Source: JANYGM01 sp043764015
GTDB lineage: Bacteria > Bacteroidota > Bacteroidia > Cytophagales > Thermonemataceae
Reading direction: 5' to 3'
NCBI GenBank assembly: GCA_043764015.1
Contig: JAYUKY010000059.1
Coordinates: forward strand, 62,001-126,000
DNA length: 64,000 nt
Part shown: one piece after another, positions 43,220 to 52,630 of the stretch
Numbering within the stretch: the first letter of the stretch is position 1
Layout of the letters: each line of letters opens with the position of its first letter
The notes under the pieces: generated by a model
Database searches by the model: none
What the model saw: the letters and a program-made list of their open reading frames with translations, nothing else
What the model was told of the DNA's origin: nothing
Position numbers and translations under genes: made by a program

Positions 43220-46200
43220 ATGCAACACAAAAAATACCTTTTTTTTACGCTGTTTTTCTTCATTATTGCGCTTAGTTTGCGGTATTTTTGGTATGAAGTA
43301 ACCCAAAAAAGTAATGAAGATGGTTATGTACAAATTATTCAGCAAAATGTGCAAAAAGAATTAGAAATAGTTGCACAAGAAGCCACACAAATTAAGAAAA
43401 ATTTTCAGGAGAATAATTATAGTTTACTAGTGGATTTGAGTAAAAAACAAAAGTATCATTTTTATATTTTTAAGAATAAAAAAATGATATTTTGGTCAGA
43501 CCACCGTTTCGTGCCAGACTACAAAGATATTGCAGGAAAATACAAAAACCAGTTTTTTACGCTATTACAAGGTGATTTTATTGTCTTCCAAGATGGAATG
43601 ATGACTGGTGGCAATAGTGAAATAGAAATATTTATTTTTGTCCCTGTTTATCAAAAATTTGATATAGAAAACGCCTATCTCAAATCCAGCTATAATCCAA
43701 ACATTATTCCCAATACGGAAATACGCCTATCTTATAGCCCTAATCAAAATAAAAAATTTAATATTGCCGCTACTGATGCCAGTTTTTTGTTTGCTGTACA
43801 ATCAGTGCAAAAAGCACAAGCACCAAGTAAGATTTTGCTGCAAATTGCTGTTTTATTTGGCATTTTAGGAGCTATAACTTTGGGTTTTCAAGTGAATTAT
43901 TGGTATTGGAAACTCAAAAGTAGCGGACATTACCGTTATGGAGTACTTTTGCTGATTTTGTATCTGCTTGCTATACGTATTCCAATGCTTGAGATGATGC
44001 TCCCTTTTGATGTAATAGAATGGGAACTTTTTAATCCAAAATACTATGCCTCTTCTTATTTTGCACCAAATTTGGGTGATTTTTTCCTAAATACTTTTTG
44101 TGTGGTGATGTTGATGTTTAATATACTCAAAAATTATCATAACTCTCGTACCTACCTGTATATTGTCCAAAAACTGCCCTATTTGTTGCGTTATAGCATT
44201 TCTTTAGTGCTTGTGTCGGTTACGTATTTGTCTTTGTATGGTGTTTTTTATGTGATGAGTACAGTTTATCTTCATTCTCAAATTGTGCTGGATATTTCTC
44301 AAAACATTGATTTATCCTATTTTAAAGTGGTTTTCTTGCTAGTTTTTGCAATGAGTAGCATTATTTTCTTTATTGTTACTAATATTGTTGTAAGAATTTT
44401 TATTAGAATAAATAAAAAAAATATTTTCCAAGTAATTCCTTCTTGGCTTGGCGGAACGCTAATTTATGTGCTTTTGAGCCATTGGGCAGGGATTTATTAT
44501 ATTTTTGTGGTGATTATTGGAGCTATTTATTTTCTAGTGGCGTTGTATTTGCTTTTACCAAAATATTTGTACCGTTTTCGTTATTTGACTTCAATTTATT
44601 TGTTTTTGGCATCTTTCGTGTGTGCAAGCGTGGGAACGTATGCTATCTATGTTTTTGGTGAAAACAGGATAGATATTGAGAAGAAAAAGTACGCTGAAAC
44701 CCTCTTAGAAGAGAAAGACCCTTATACAGAGTTCATTTTGGAGGAGGCACACAACGACATCAATAAAGATGAAAATATCAAACAGATTTTTCTTAGTCCT
44801 TTTCAGCCCAAACAACTTGTAAGACAACGAGTTAGACGTTTTTTGAGTAATACGCTTGAAAAATATCAAACGCAAATTCATATTTTTGATGTAACTGGGA
44901 AGTCGGTGGATAACCCCACTTTACCAACTTTTTTGGATTTTTCTAAGAAATATAATAAAGCAAAATTCAAAACAGACAAAGCAAATACCTACTTTGTGAG
45001 TGAAAATAACGCCATAGAAGCCCAAATTGGCGACAATATTCTCAAAGAATACCTTAATTTTATTGAAATAAAACAAGATTCTAGCCTGCTTGGTTACATA
45101 ATTATTGACCTCAAACAGGCAAAACATTCGCCTAATAACCTTACGCCAGAACTTCTCATAAAGCAGCAATACAGACAAGGAGAAGAGTTTTATAAGTATG
45201 ATTATGCTATATATGTAAATAACCGCATTTCTTATTCTCGTGGAAATTATAACTATGAAAAAGATTTTAGTCCTACGTGGTTCAATTTGTCTTCTTTGTA
45301 TCAAGAAGGTTTAACTGTTGCTAATCATAAGCATTTTGCTATGAAATCTGATAATCAAAATATTGATAATCAAGAAGTTAAGAAAGATAACCAACTAAAT
45401 AATCAAAAAGATAATCAGCAAATTAAGCAAGTTGTTATTTCATCTGATAGATACACATTAAAAAATATTTTTGCTAATTTTTCTTTATTATTTTTAATTC
45501 TAGCACTTATTGTTTTTATTTTGGTGCTTTTGTATGCTATGCGTAATAAGTATTCAAAAATGAGTGTCAATTTTTCTACAAGAATTCAGATTTATCTTAA
45601 TATTGCGTTTTTTTTGCCTCTTATTGTAGTGAGTATCATTACTTTAAGTTTATTTAGTGCATCTTATGAACAAGATTTGAGTAATAATTTTATCAATAAA
45701 GCAGAAAGTGTATCTAATAGTATCAATGCAGATTTACAACGCTTTCAAAATCAGCAATTTATCAGTAAAGAACAACTATCAACAGAACTAAATAACCTCT
45801 CTGCGTATGCACAAGCAGACCTTAATCTTTTTGATATACAAGGGCATCTCATAGCTTCTTCACAACCAGCTATTTATGATAATAATATTCTCTCAAAAAT
45901 GCTTAATCCGCTTGTTTATGCCTCTTTTATTGAGCAAAAAGAAAAAAGTTTGTTGCTTTCAGAGTCTATTGGACTACTAAATTATAAAACTGTTTATGTG
46001 GCGGTACGTTCTTTTGACAATAATGCCCTTTTAGGCATATTGAGTGTGCCTTTTTTTGATTCTGAAGAAGAAAGAGATAAGAAAATTATCAATATTTTGG
46101 CAACAATTATCAATATTTTTACAGGGATTTTTATTATATTTTTAATTTTTTCTTACTTTGCTTCTCGTTTGCTTACTGTTCCGTTGCAACTTATCACTCA

Positions 46201-47029
46201 AAAAATCAGAAAAACAAGTTTAAATAAATATAATGAACCGCTTGTATGGGCTTCTGATGATGAAATTGGGTTGCTTGTGGGCGAGTATAACCGTATGTTA
46301 GTGAACTTGGAAGATAGCAAGGAGGCACTTAGTCGTAGCGAAAAAGAGTCTGCGTGGCGTGAAATGGCTAAACAAGTAGCTCACGAGATAAAAAACCCTC
46401 TTACGCCTATGAAACTCACTTTGCAACACCTGCAAATGAAGATAAATAGACAAGATTCTGACCTCAAAAACCTTATAGAAAAGCCATTTGCTACTATTTT
46501 GACACAAATAGATACGCTTAGTGATATTGCGTCTTCTTTTGCCTCTTTTGCAAAAATGCCCATTCCAAAAAGTGAAAATTTTGATATTGCTAAAAATCTT
46601 CATAAAATCATTGACTTACACAAAGAAAACAACCAAATAAGCATTTCAAGCCATATTTTAGAAAATCAAAAAGATAGTATTTGTATGGTGCGAGGGGACC
46701 AGCAACTTACTGGGCAAATCTTCAATAACCTTATTATCAATGCAATACAAGCCATTCAAGGCGACAAACAACCACAAATAGTAGTACATCTCAAAATTAC
46801 GGAAAAAGGTTTTGCACGTGTGCAAATACAAGACAATGGCAGTGGTATAGATGAAGAGATACAAAATAAAGTTTTTATGCCCAATTTTAGTACCAAAACT
46901 ACGGGTTCTGGGATTGGTTTGGCACTCGCAAAACGTGGAATAGAACACGCAGGAGGACAAATTTGGTTTGAAACAGTCGTAGGAAAAGGAACAAGTTTTT
47001 TTGTAGAATTGCCACTTAGTAGTGTCTAA
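43220..47029 (+). CDS. Large membrane sensor histidine kinase (NtrY-like)
   Basis: 1269 residues from the ATG at 43220; the frame extends to 43145 only through repeats. An N-terminal membrane helix and periplasmic sensor (~35-230) lead to a block of about seven to eight membrane helices (~235-490). A second extracytoplasmic region (~500-750), another membrane helix, a second sensor-like region (~800-950) and a final helix precede HAMP (~970-1030). The kinase core has the phosphorylated histidine around residue 1055 (VAHEIKNPLTPMKL), the N-box (NLIINAIQAI), DNGSGIDEEI and GSGIGLALAKRGIEHAGG. The sequence AHEIKNPLTP is typical of NtrY-type kinases. No response regulator is adjacent, so it is an orphan. 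The double sensor makes it unusually long. Confidence 0.9.
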   Translation: MQHKKYLFFTLFFFIIALSLRYFWYEVTQKSNEDGYVQIIQQNVQKELEIVAQEATQIKKNFQENNYSLLVDLSKKQKYHFYIFKNKKMIFWSDHRFVPDYKDIAGKYKNQFFTLLQGDFIVFQDGMMTGGNSEIEIFIFVPVYQKFDIENAYLKSSYNPNIIPNTEIRLSYSPNQNKKFNIAATDASFLFAVQSVQKAQAPSKILLQIAVLFGILGAITLGFQVNYWYWKLKSSGHYRYGVLLLILYLLAIRIPMLEMMLPFDVIEWELFNPKYYASSYFAPNLGDFFLNTFCVVMLMFNILKNYHNSRTYLYIVQKLPYLLRYSISLVLVSVTYLSLYGVFYVMSTVYLHSQIVLDISQNIDLSYFKVVFLLVFAMSSIIFFIVTNIVVRIFIRINKKNIFQVIPSWLGGTLIYVLLSHWAGIYYIFVVIIGAIYFLVALYLLLPKYLYRFRYLTSIYLFLASFVCASVGTYAIYVFGENRIDIEKKKYAETLLEEKDPYTEFILEEAHNDINKDENIKQIFLSPFQPKQLVRQRVRRFLSNTLEKYQTQIHIFDVTGKSVDNPTLPTFLDFSKKYNKAKFKTDKANTYFVSENNAIEAQIGDNILKEYLNFIEIKQDSSLLGYIIIDLKQAKHSPNNLTPELLIKQQYRQGEEFYKYDYAIYVNNRISYSRGNYNYEKDFSPTWFNLSSLYQEGLTVANHKHFAMKSDNQNIDNQEVKKDNQLNNQKDNQQIKQVVISSDRYTLKNIFANFSLLFLILALIVFILVLLYAMRNKYSKMSVNFSTRIQIYLNIAFFLPLIVVSIITLSLFSASYEQDLSNNFINKAESVSNSINADLQRFQNQQFISKEQLSTELNNLSAYAQADLNLFDIQGHLIASSQPAIYDNNILSKMLNPLVYASFIEQKEKSLLLSESIGLLNYKTVYVAVRSFDNNALLGILSVPFFDSEEERDKKIINILATIINIFTGIFIIFLIFSYFASRLLTVPLQLITQKIRKTSLNKYNEPLVWASDDEIGLLVGEYNRMLVNLEDSKEALSRSEKESAWREMAKQVAHEIKNPLTPMKLTLQHLQMKINRQDSDLKNLIEKPFATILTQIDTLSDIASSFASFAKMPIPKSENFDIAKNLHKIIDLHKENNQISISSHILENQKDSICMVRGDQQLTGQIFNNLIINAIQAIQGDKQPQIVVHLKITEKGFARVQIQDNGSGIDEEIQNKVFMPNFSTKTTGSGIGLALAKRGIEHAGGQIWFETVVGKGTSFFVELPLSSV

Positions 47030-47177
47030 ACTTCCTTCACCTTTTTAGCTAAAAATCTAAATTAAATCAAAAAAAATATAATTTTTAAGGAGTTTTTTTT
47101 ATATTTACACTTTCAATAAAAGAATTGCTAAAAAAATATTAACCATCTATTTGACTTCATTTTACGAATAAAAACTT

Positions 47178-49427
47178 ATGCTAGACATCAAACAACGCTT
47201 TTTAGACGCTTGCCGTGAGGGAAATATTGACCTTATTGATGACTTTTTGGAGGAAGGAATTAGCCCAAATACAATGGATAAAGATGGCAAAACTGCCTTG
47301 ATGCTTGCGTGTATCAACCTTCATAATGATTATGTTGTCAAAATGTTGTTAGAAAATGGTGCTAATATCTACGCCCAAGACATCAACGGCAAAACTGCCC
47401 TAGATTATGCCATAGAACATAAAAATGAAGATGCAGAAATACTCATAAAAATTCATCACCCTAGTTTTGTAGGAATTTCGGAGCATCAACAGCGTACTGC
47501 AACTATCACAGGAGACCCTAGTGCCGTTATTTTGAAAGAAAGTAAAATAGAAAAAAGTACAGAAAAATCTTCTGAAAATAAAAATACTGCCCATAATTCC
47601 TCTAATTCCATTACTGAAAAAACGTTGCAAGTGCGTGAGTATGAAACAATTATTGCTTTTTGTGACGAACTCAAAGGAATTGATAGTACACTAAGACCTT
47701 TTCTTTATTTTAAGAAAGCAGAGGCACTTTTTGCACTTGGGAAAAAAGATGAAGCCACAAAAGTAATGAATATTACGCAACATATTTTTGAGGAATCTTA
47801 CGGAAATATTGAAAATGCCAAAAACTGGAGCAAAGATACAAGCCATTTATACCTAAAAATAATTGCACATCTTGCTGAAATCAATAAAAATAACCTCCAA
47901 AAATCTCTTTGGTTGTATAATGAAGCCTATCATTTGAGCCAAGAGCCAGAACAAAAATATGAGTTTAAGGTATCTGTAGAGAAGATTTATGAGCGTTTGG
48001 TGAATGGTTATGATAGAAGTTATAAGAAAAAATTGGTTTTTGTGGAAGAGGAATTACCTACTTTTGAGCCAAGTTTTATTCAACCACTTGTGCAAAACAA
48101 ACTAGGAATTTATGATTTTTGTGGTGTAGCTGTTCAGAAAAGCATTTTATATGTGGCACACCCACTCAAAAAACTTTCTTATTTGCCTTATCAAAACGCT
48201 GAAAATGTACTTTTTGAGGCGCAATATCAAGAGATTTTGCATATTTTGGAATGTTTGAGTGCAAAAACTATTAAAGTAACTTTTGAGAATGAAGGAGAAA
48301 ATGCCACTATTTTGCAAGAGTTTTCTCCAGTCTTGAAACCATATTTGCCACCTAATTTGATGTGGTATAGTCAGTTTAATAATTGGAAACAACTTGTTTC
48401 TAAGCGTGCAGCAGGAATTTTGAGTGCAGAAATTTCACTTTCCGCAAAAGATATTCACTTGCTAGAAAGTTTTGAATTGCAGGAAATGGACGAGGAGTTT
48501 CAGGATTTGGTAAGTTTTGGTTATCGTACCAAAAATGCTCCTACACGCAAGCGCACACGTAAAGGCAAAAATGAGCCTGCACGTTTGAGCCTTGTTGCAC
48601 CAAAAGAAGGCTTAAAAGCGTGTAAGATTTTTGTTGAGTTTGCTGATATTTCTGAACTTTTGGAAAGTATTCCGCTAGAAAAAACCTTTGTAGTACAAGA
48701 AGCACGTAATTTTTCAAGAGAACTTGCCAAAGAAGAAATACAAGAAGTAAAAGAGGAGAAATTAGAAAAAAAATCAATAGAAAATCAGCCTGAAAAAGTT
48801 GTAATTAAAGAAGAAAAACCTGCTTTGAATACTCGTGAAGAGGTGAAGGAAGTTGTTAAAATAAATGATTTGATAGGGAAGGTTTTGGAAGTCAAACCTG
48901 AAATACAATCAGAAATAAAAATAGAAGAGCCAAAAAAAGACATTCAAAAAGACATTCAAAAAGACGTTCAAAAAGAAGTTTCAAAAGAAATCTCAAAAGA
49001 CATTTTCAAAGATACGAAACAAAAACCTATTTTGGAAAAAACACCTTTAGAACTTGTGAAAGAAGGTTGGGACGAGGTGGATAGGAAAGAACTTCTTGAA
49101 GAAATACGAGAGGAAATGCGTGAGAATGACCCCAAAAGTGAGCCAGAAAAAAAGGCCTTGGAAGTCAAGTCAGAAGTTAAAAATGAGGAAAAAATAGAAG
49201 AAAAAACGCAACCCATTGAACCAGAAATAGTTGTAAAAGAAATTAGTACAGACCCAGAAGGACTTTCACAGGAAGAACGCTACTTTTACGAAATGCTGCA
49301 ACACGCCTATCAAGATGGTAGCATCTCTGATGATGTAAGAAAAGTCTTAGAAAGACGTAGAACTCGTTTTAATATTTCTTTGGAACGTGCTAATGACCTA
49401 GAAAAAATGATGCTAAATAAAAAATAG
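47178..49427 (+). CDS. Ankyrin-repeat protein with charged repetitive C-terminus
   Basis: 749 residues. Ankyrin repeats at about 1-95 (GNIDLIDDFLEEGISPNTMD, DGKTALMLACINLHNDYVVK, NGKTALDYAIEHKNEDAEIL). A middle helical region of ~155-480 resembles tetratricopeptide-like helices (FLYFKKAEALFALGKKDEAT). A long lysine/glutamate-rich part (~500-680) has a short periodic stretch built from KDIQ/KDVQ/KEVS/KEIS/KDIF units. It ends with a small helical domain (LSQEERYFYEMLQHAYQDGS). No signal peptide or membrane helix, so it is cytoplasmic. It follows the kinase by 148 bp and may share its transcript. The function is unknown; a scaffold is plausible. Confidence 0.75.
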   Translation: MLDIKQRFLDACREGNIDLIDDFLEEGISPNTMDKDGKTALMLACINLHNDYVVKMLLENGANIYAQDINGKTALDYAIEHKNEDAEILIKIHHPSFVGISEHQQRTATITGDPSAVILKESKIEKSTEKSSENKNTAHNSSNSITEKTLQVREYETIIAFCDELKGIDSTLRPFLYFKKAEALFALGKKDEATKVMNITQHIFEESYGNIENAKNWSKDTSHLYLKIIAHLAEINKNNLQKSLWLYNEAYHLSQEPEQKYEFKVSVEKIYERLVNGYDRSYKKKLVFVEEELPTFEPSFIQPLVQNKLGIYDFCGVAVQKSILYVAHPLKKLSYLPYQNAENVLFEAQYQEILHILECLSAKTIKVTFENEGENATILQEFSPVLKPYLPPNLMWYSQFNNWKQLVSKRAAGILSAEISLSAKDIHLLESFELQEMDEEFQDLVSFGYRTKNAPTRKRTRKGKNEPARLSLVAPKEGLKACKIFVEFADISELLESIPLEKTFVVQEARNFSRELAKEEIQEVKEEKLEKKSIENQPEKVVIKEEKPALNTREEVKEVVKINDLIGKVLEVKPEIQSEIKIEEPKKDIQKDIQKDVQKEVSKEISKDIFKDTKQKPILEKTPLELVKEGWDEVDRKELLEEIREEMRENDPKSEPEKKALEVKSEVKNEEKIEEKTQPIEPEIVVKEISTDPEGLSQEERYFYEMLQHAYQDGSISDDVRKVLERRRTRFNISLERANDLEKMMLNKK

Positions 49428-49503
49428 GTACGAAATACGAGGTACGAAATACGAAGTTTTGTATTTTCGTACCTCAAATTTCACACTTCACACCTCACAC
49501 TTC
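49424..49503. repeat. Double heptad repeat between convergent genes
   Basis: RTACGAR units (TAGGTACGAAATACGAGGTA and on) are followed by TATTTTCGTACCTC and then CACACTT/CACACCT units to 49502. Two heptad types with opposite orientations join here. Confidence 0.82.
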
Positions 49504-50425
49504 AAGAGGCTTTATTGACAATCACGACACCCAAAATAATTACACTCATTCCTACAAAATGTGCCAAATGGAGCGTTTCTCCTGCATACATTCCCCAGCA
49601 AACCGCTACAATAGGCACAAAATAAGTAACAGAACTTGCAAAAATAGGTGACGACATTTGTAGCATCTTATAAAACAATATAGACGACACACCAGTCCCA
49701 AAAACTCCCAAAACAACCGCATATCCCAAACTTTCGTTTGCACCTTCAACGGTAGTGAGTCTTGTAACAAAATCAGTAAAACCAAAAAGATAAATAATAG
49801 CCAAACTGCCAATCATAGCAATAGAAACAGTCGCAATATGCACAGGATTTATTTCTGAAAGATATTTTTTGGTGATATTGATATTAAAACCATACAAAAC
49901 CGTAGCCAAAACAACCAACAAGGCATAAGCATTAAGAGAAACTTCTCCTTTTTGGTTAATACTAATCAAAATAACGCAACCAACAAATCCCAATAAAAGT
50001 CCTACAAACTTCATAAGTGTTGTTTTTTGCTGAAAAAACAATGCACCAACCACAAAAGTAAAACAAGGCGTAAGAGAATTGAGTATTCCAGAACTTGAGC
50101 TATCTATGTGCATTTGCGCTGCCGTAAACAAAAACGCAGGAATAAAACTACCCAACATTCCAGAGAGAAAGAAAAATTTGAGCTTGTTTTTTGGTACTTT
50201 TTGTATATGAAAAACTGCCATTCCTATCACGACCACCCACGCAGAAGCCATACGCAAAGCCGCTACTTGTTCAGATGAATACACACGCAAGGCTTGCTTC
50301 ATAAGTATAAAAGAAGTTCCCCAAATAAAAGCTAGTACCACAAAAATAACCCAAACAATATTTTGTATGCGTTCTTTTGCGGGCTTTTCTATAGTTTTTT
50401 GTGTTAATTTTGTATTAATTGTCAT
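49502..50425 (-). CDS. EamA-family DMT-superfamily transporter
   Basis: A 307-residue protein with ten predicted membrane helices in two EamA halves. Helix 1 is WVIFVVLAFIWGTSFILMKQ and the family's inner glycine-rich helices (FVGLLLGFVGCVILISI, ILGVVIVN at the end) are present. The first half has YSSEQVAALRMASAW and the second ends LAHFVGMSVIILGVV. Such proteins export amino acids or metabolites; the substrate cannot be predicted. It is monocistronic. Confidence 0.92.
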   Translation of the reverse strand: MTINTKLTQKTIEKPAKERIQNIVWVIFVVLAFIWGTSFILMKQALRVYSSEQVAALRMASAWVVVIGMAVFHIQKVPKNKLKFFFLSGMLGSFIPAFLFTAAQMHIDSSSSGILNSLTPCFTFVVGALFFQQKTTLMKFVGLLLGFVGCVILISINQKGEVSLNAYALLVVLATVLYGFNINITKKYLSEINPVHIATVSIAMIGSLAIIYLFGFTDFVTRLTTVEGANESLGYAVVLGVFGTGVSSILFYKMLQMSSPIFASSVTYFVPIVAVCWGMYAGETLHLAHFVGMSVIILGVVIVNKAS

Positions 50426-50482
50426 AAATTTTTATCATAAGATTATAGTAGATTGCACTTAAACAGAGTGCAAAGGAACGCA

Positions 50483-50516
50483 AAAAAATCCAACTTATTG
50501 CTAAGTTGGATTTTTT
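50483..50516 (-). terminator. Terminator of the PFG micro-gene
   Basis: A perfect stem AAAAAATCCAACTTA/TAAGTTGGATTTTTT with loop TTGC, flanked by T-runs on both strands. On the minus strand it lies 31 bp after the stop codon of the 20-residue frame. Confidence 0.88.
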
Positions 50517-50546
50517 AATTTTTTCGTTAAAATAATCTTTTGAAGA

Positions 50547-50609
50547 TTATTTTGTTCCAAATGGTTTGCCAAACGGCATTCCAAAAGGGTTTCCAAACGG
50601 AGTTTTCAT
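50547..50609 (-). CDS. 20-residue PFG-repeat micropeptide
   Basis: The minus strand encodes MKTPFGNPFGMPFGKPFGTK: four PFG triplets spaced by one variable residue. It is too short for ordinary gene calling but is framed by a consensus promoter (50652-50683), a ~40-nt leader and a strong terminator (50483-50516), with nothing else in the unit. It may be a functional peptide, a leader peptide or an sRNA with a short frame. No similar family was recalled. Confidence 0.55.
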   Translation of the reverse strand: MKTPFGNPFGMPFGKPFGTK

Positions 50610-50651
50610 AGTTTTTTCTATTTTAGGTGAGTTAAGTAACTGATAACACCG

Positions 50652-50683
50652 CAAATATACAAACTATATTCGGAACTAACAAA
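50652..50683 (-). promoter_or_regulatory. Promoter of the PFG micro-gene
   Basis: The minus strand has TTTG (50680-50683), a 20-bp spacer and TATATTTG (50652-50659), an exact match to the Bacteroidota consensus. Confidence 0.83.
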
Positions 50684-50725
50684 TATTTTCCAAATTTTAT
50701 TTTGAAGAATGTTTCTTATGATTTC

Positions 50726-50779
50726 AATTTAATTTAATTTATTTTAATTTATTTTAATTTATTTTATTTTATTTTATTT
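50726..50779 (+). repeat. AATTTATTTT microsatellite upstream of a promoter
   Basis: About three AATTTATTTT decamers followed by ATTTT pentamers, ending at the -33 box of the next promoter. Pure A/T simple repeats of this kind are prone to length change. Confidence 0.85.
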
Positions 50780-50810
50780 TTTGTTGATTAAAAATAAATA
50801 CTTACCTTTG
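50780..50810 (+). promoter_or_regulatory. Promoter of the 50873 gene
   Basis: TTTG (50780-50783), a 19-bp spacer and TACCTTTG (50803-50810). The A/T repeat directly upstream could act as an UP element. Confidence 0.82.
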
Positions 50811-50872
50811 TGGAAGTTATCAGTTGATAATAAAAGTATTCAAAATAACTATTAAATTCAAAAATCAAAAAA

Positions 50873-51916
50873 ATGAGAATTATTACAAAAAAGAATTTTA
50901 TTCTTGCTATTTCTATGTTTTTCACGGTGTTAAATGTATCAGCTCAAAAGAAAACAAGTAGTGATTACAGTGATGCAACTGTTACTTACAGTCGCTTACC
51001 TCTAAAACCTCTAGACCCATCTATCAAAACTTATAACTCCATTGTTAAAGTTGTAGGCGGTGATATTCGTGAAGAACCAAATGATTTGGCAAAAGAATAT
51101 TTGAGAATTGGAGGACTAGAGAAATCAGCAGAAAATCCTGATATTACGTTCAAAGTGGTATTAAAAGGATATGAAGTGGAGAGTAAAAAAGCAGTAGAAA
51201 AAGTTGGTTTAGGAAACGCAATCACTTATGCTATGACAATTAAATCTCTTTATCCAATGCGTTTAGAGGTTTTGGATAAATCTGGTAAAGAAATTTATAC
51301 AGAAACAATAAGCGAAAACAGTAAATCTTATGATTACGTGCTTCCTAATACGTATCCTACTGCTAGTGCTGCAGAAAAAGAATATGATAATTCTCCAAAA
51401 GAATATAAGAAAAATGCAGAGGCAAAAATCACAACGCTACTTTTCAATAAAGTAAAAGAACTATTGGAAAGCACCTATTCAGTTACTCCAATCAAAAAAG
51501 TATTTAAAATAGGTGTTGCAAGCGGAAAAGGACACGACTTTGCAGACATAACAAAAGCAAAAACTAAAATGACTACAGCTTTCACAGCATATAATGCAGA
51601 AAATTTTGCGGAAGCAGACAAAAATTTTGTAGAAGCAATAGAAATATACAAGAAAGCGGTTAAGGAAACTAACCTTGAAGATGATAAAGCAAGAGTAGGA
51701 AGAAGAGTAGCTGCAATGTTACATTATAACCTTGCATTATGTTATACTTTTACAAAAGATTATAAAAATGCTGATTTGTCTATCACACAAGCAGGTGATA
51801 TAGCGAAGGAAATTAAGGTTGGTATATTTGGAAGTGATGATTCAAAATCAAATATTGCACTTTTTGCACCTTTTATAGAAGACCAAAGAAAACGCCAAGA
51901 AGCTACGAAAAAATAA
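50873..51916 (+). CDS. Secreted protein with TPR-like C-terminal half
   Basis: 347 residues with a signal peptide (NFILAISMFFTVLNVSAQ). The N-terminal half is predicted beta-rich (ITFKVVLKGYEVESKKAVEK, YAMTIKSLYPMRLEVLDKSG). The C-terminal half contains tetratricopeptide-like helices (MTTAFTAYNAENFAEADKNF, MLHYNLALCYTFTKDYKNAD). It is probably periplasmic and lacks a sorting domain. It stands alone with a strong promoter and a terminator at 51937-51974. The function is unknown. Confidence 0.78.
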   Translation: MRIITKKNFILAISMFFTVLNVSAQKKTSSDYSDATVTYSRLPLKPLDPSIKTYNSIVKVVGGDIREEPNDLAKEYLRIGGLEKSAENPDITFKVVLKGYEVESKKAVEKVGLGNAITYAMTIKSLYPMRLEVLDKSGKEIYTETISENSKSYDYVLPNTYPTASAAEKEYDNSPKEYKKNAEAKITTLLFNKVKELLESTYSVTPIKKVFKIGVASGKGHDFADITKAKTKMTTAFTAYNAENFAEADKNFVEAIEIYKKAVKETNLEDDKARVGRRVAAMLHYNLALCYTFTKDYKNADLSITQAGDIAKEIKVGIFGSDDSKSNIALFAPFIEDQRKRQEATKK

Positions 51917-51936
51917 GTATTTTTTGCATATAACTG

Positions 51937-51974
51937 AAAAATCCTACTTTAAACTTGTTTAAAGTAGGATTTTA
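51937..51974 (+). terminator. Bidirectional terminator
   Basis: AAAAATCCTACTTTAAA, loop, TTTAAAGTAGGATTTTA between convergent genes. The same ATCCTACTT/AAGTAGGAT stem is used at 52631-52674. Confidence 0.88.
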
Positions 51975-51996
51975 TGTTTTAAGAAATAGTAATTGC

Positions 51997-52419
51997 TTAT
52001 TGGAAAATCAAAATTACGTTTACGCCACTTTCAAAGTAATCAAAATTCATTCCGTAATCATTGAAAGAAAGTTTACCTTTTTTGCTTGTTCCATCATTAA
52101 ATCTAAGTGTCAAATAACCCCCAGAAAGCGTGAATTTGCCATTATTAGTAGCCTCTGGTGACCCAAAAGTAAAAGTGCCTGCACCTGCAAAACGAAATAC
52201 AGATGCCTCGTATATATCTTGAATTTTTGCTTTCGCATTTTCTATTTGCCCCTCAAAAGCGTTGGTATCATAGCATTGTGTCTGATTAAAGCCCCATTCC
52301 TTTGAGGTGAGTTTTTTGAGTAAAGCGTTGTCGTCTTGTGCGTGCGCTTGCGTACTGAAAAGTGCCAAGAAAATACCAAGAAAAAATAAAACCGCAAGAT
52401 TGAAATTGATTTTTTTCAT
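51997..52419 (-). CDS. Small secreted lipocalin-like protein
   Basis: 140 residues with a signal peptide (LAVLFFLGIFLALFSTQAHAQ). The mature part begins with LLKKLTSKEWGFNQTQCYD and is beta-rich (AGTFTFGSPEATNNGKFTLS, YLTLRFNDGTSKKGKL), resembling Bacteroidota lipocalin-like domains that open with a K/T-x-W motif. It has no lipobox, so it is soluble in the periplasm. The function is unknown. Confidence 0.72.
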   Translation of the reverse strand: MKKINFNLAVLFFLGIFLALFSTQAHAQDDNALLKKLTSKEWGFNQTQCYDTNAFEGQIENAKAKIQDIYEASVFRFAGAGTFTFGSPEATNNGKFTLSGGYLTLRFNDGTSKKGKLSFNDYGMNFDYFESGVNVILIFQ

Positions 52420-52630
52420 TTTTGTAAAAATTGATTTGTGAATGATTTGTGATTTGTAAATAAAAGCTTAAGGGAAACAGAAAAAATGTTTTTCTATTTT
52501 TCTTTTCACAAATCAGCAAAAAAATCTTAAATCTACCAAAAATCACCAAAAAACCTGCCCCTACAAATACCCTCACATTAGAATAATTATGTTTTTCATT
52601 GGAATAATTACATTTTAATACAATAAAATC

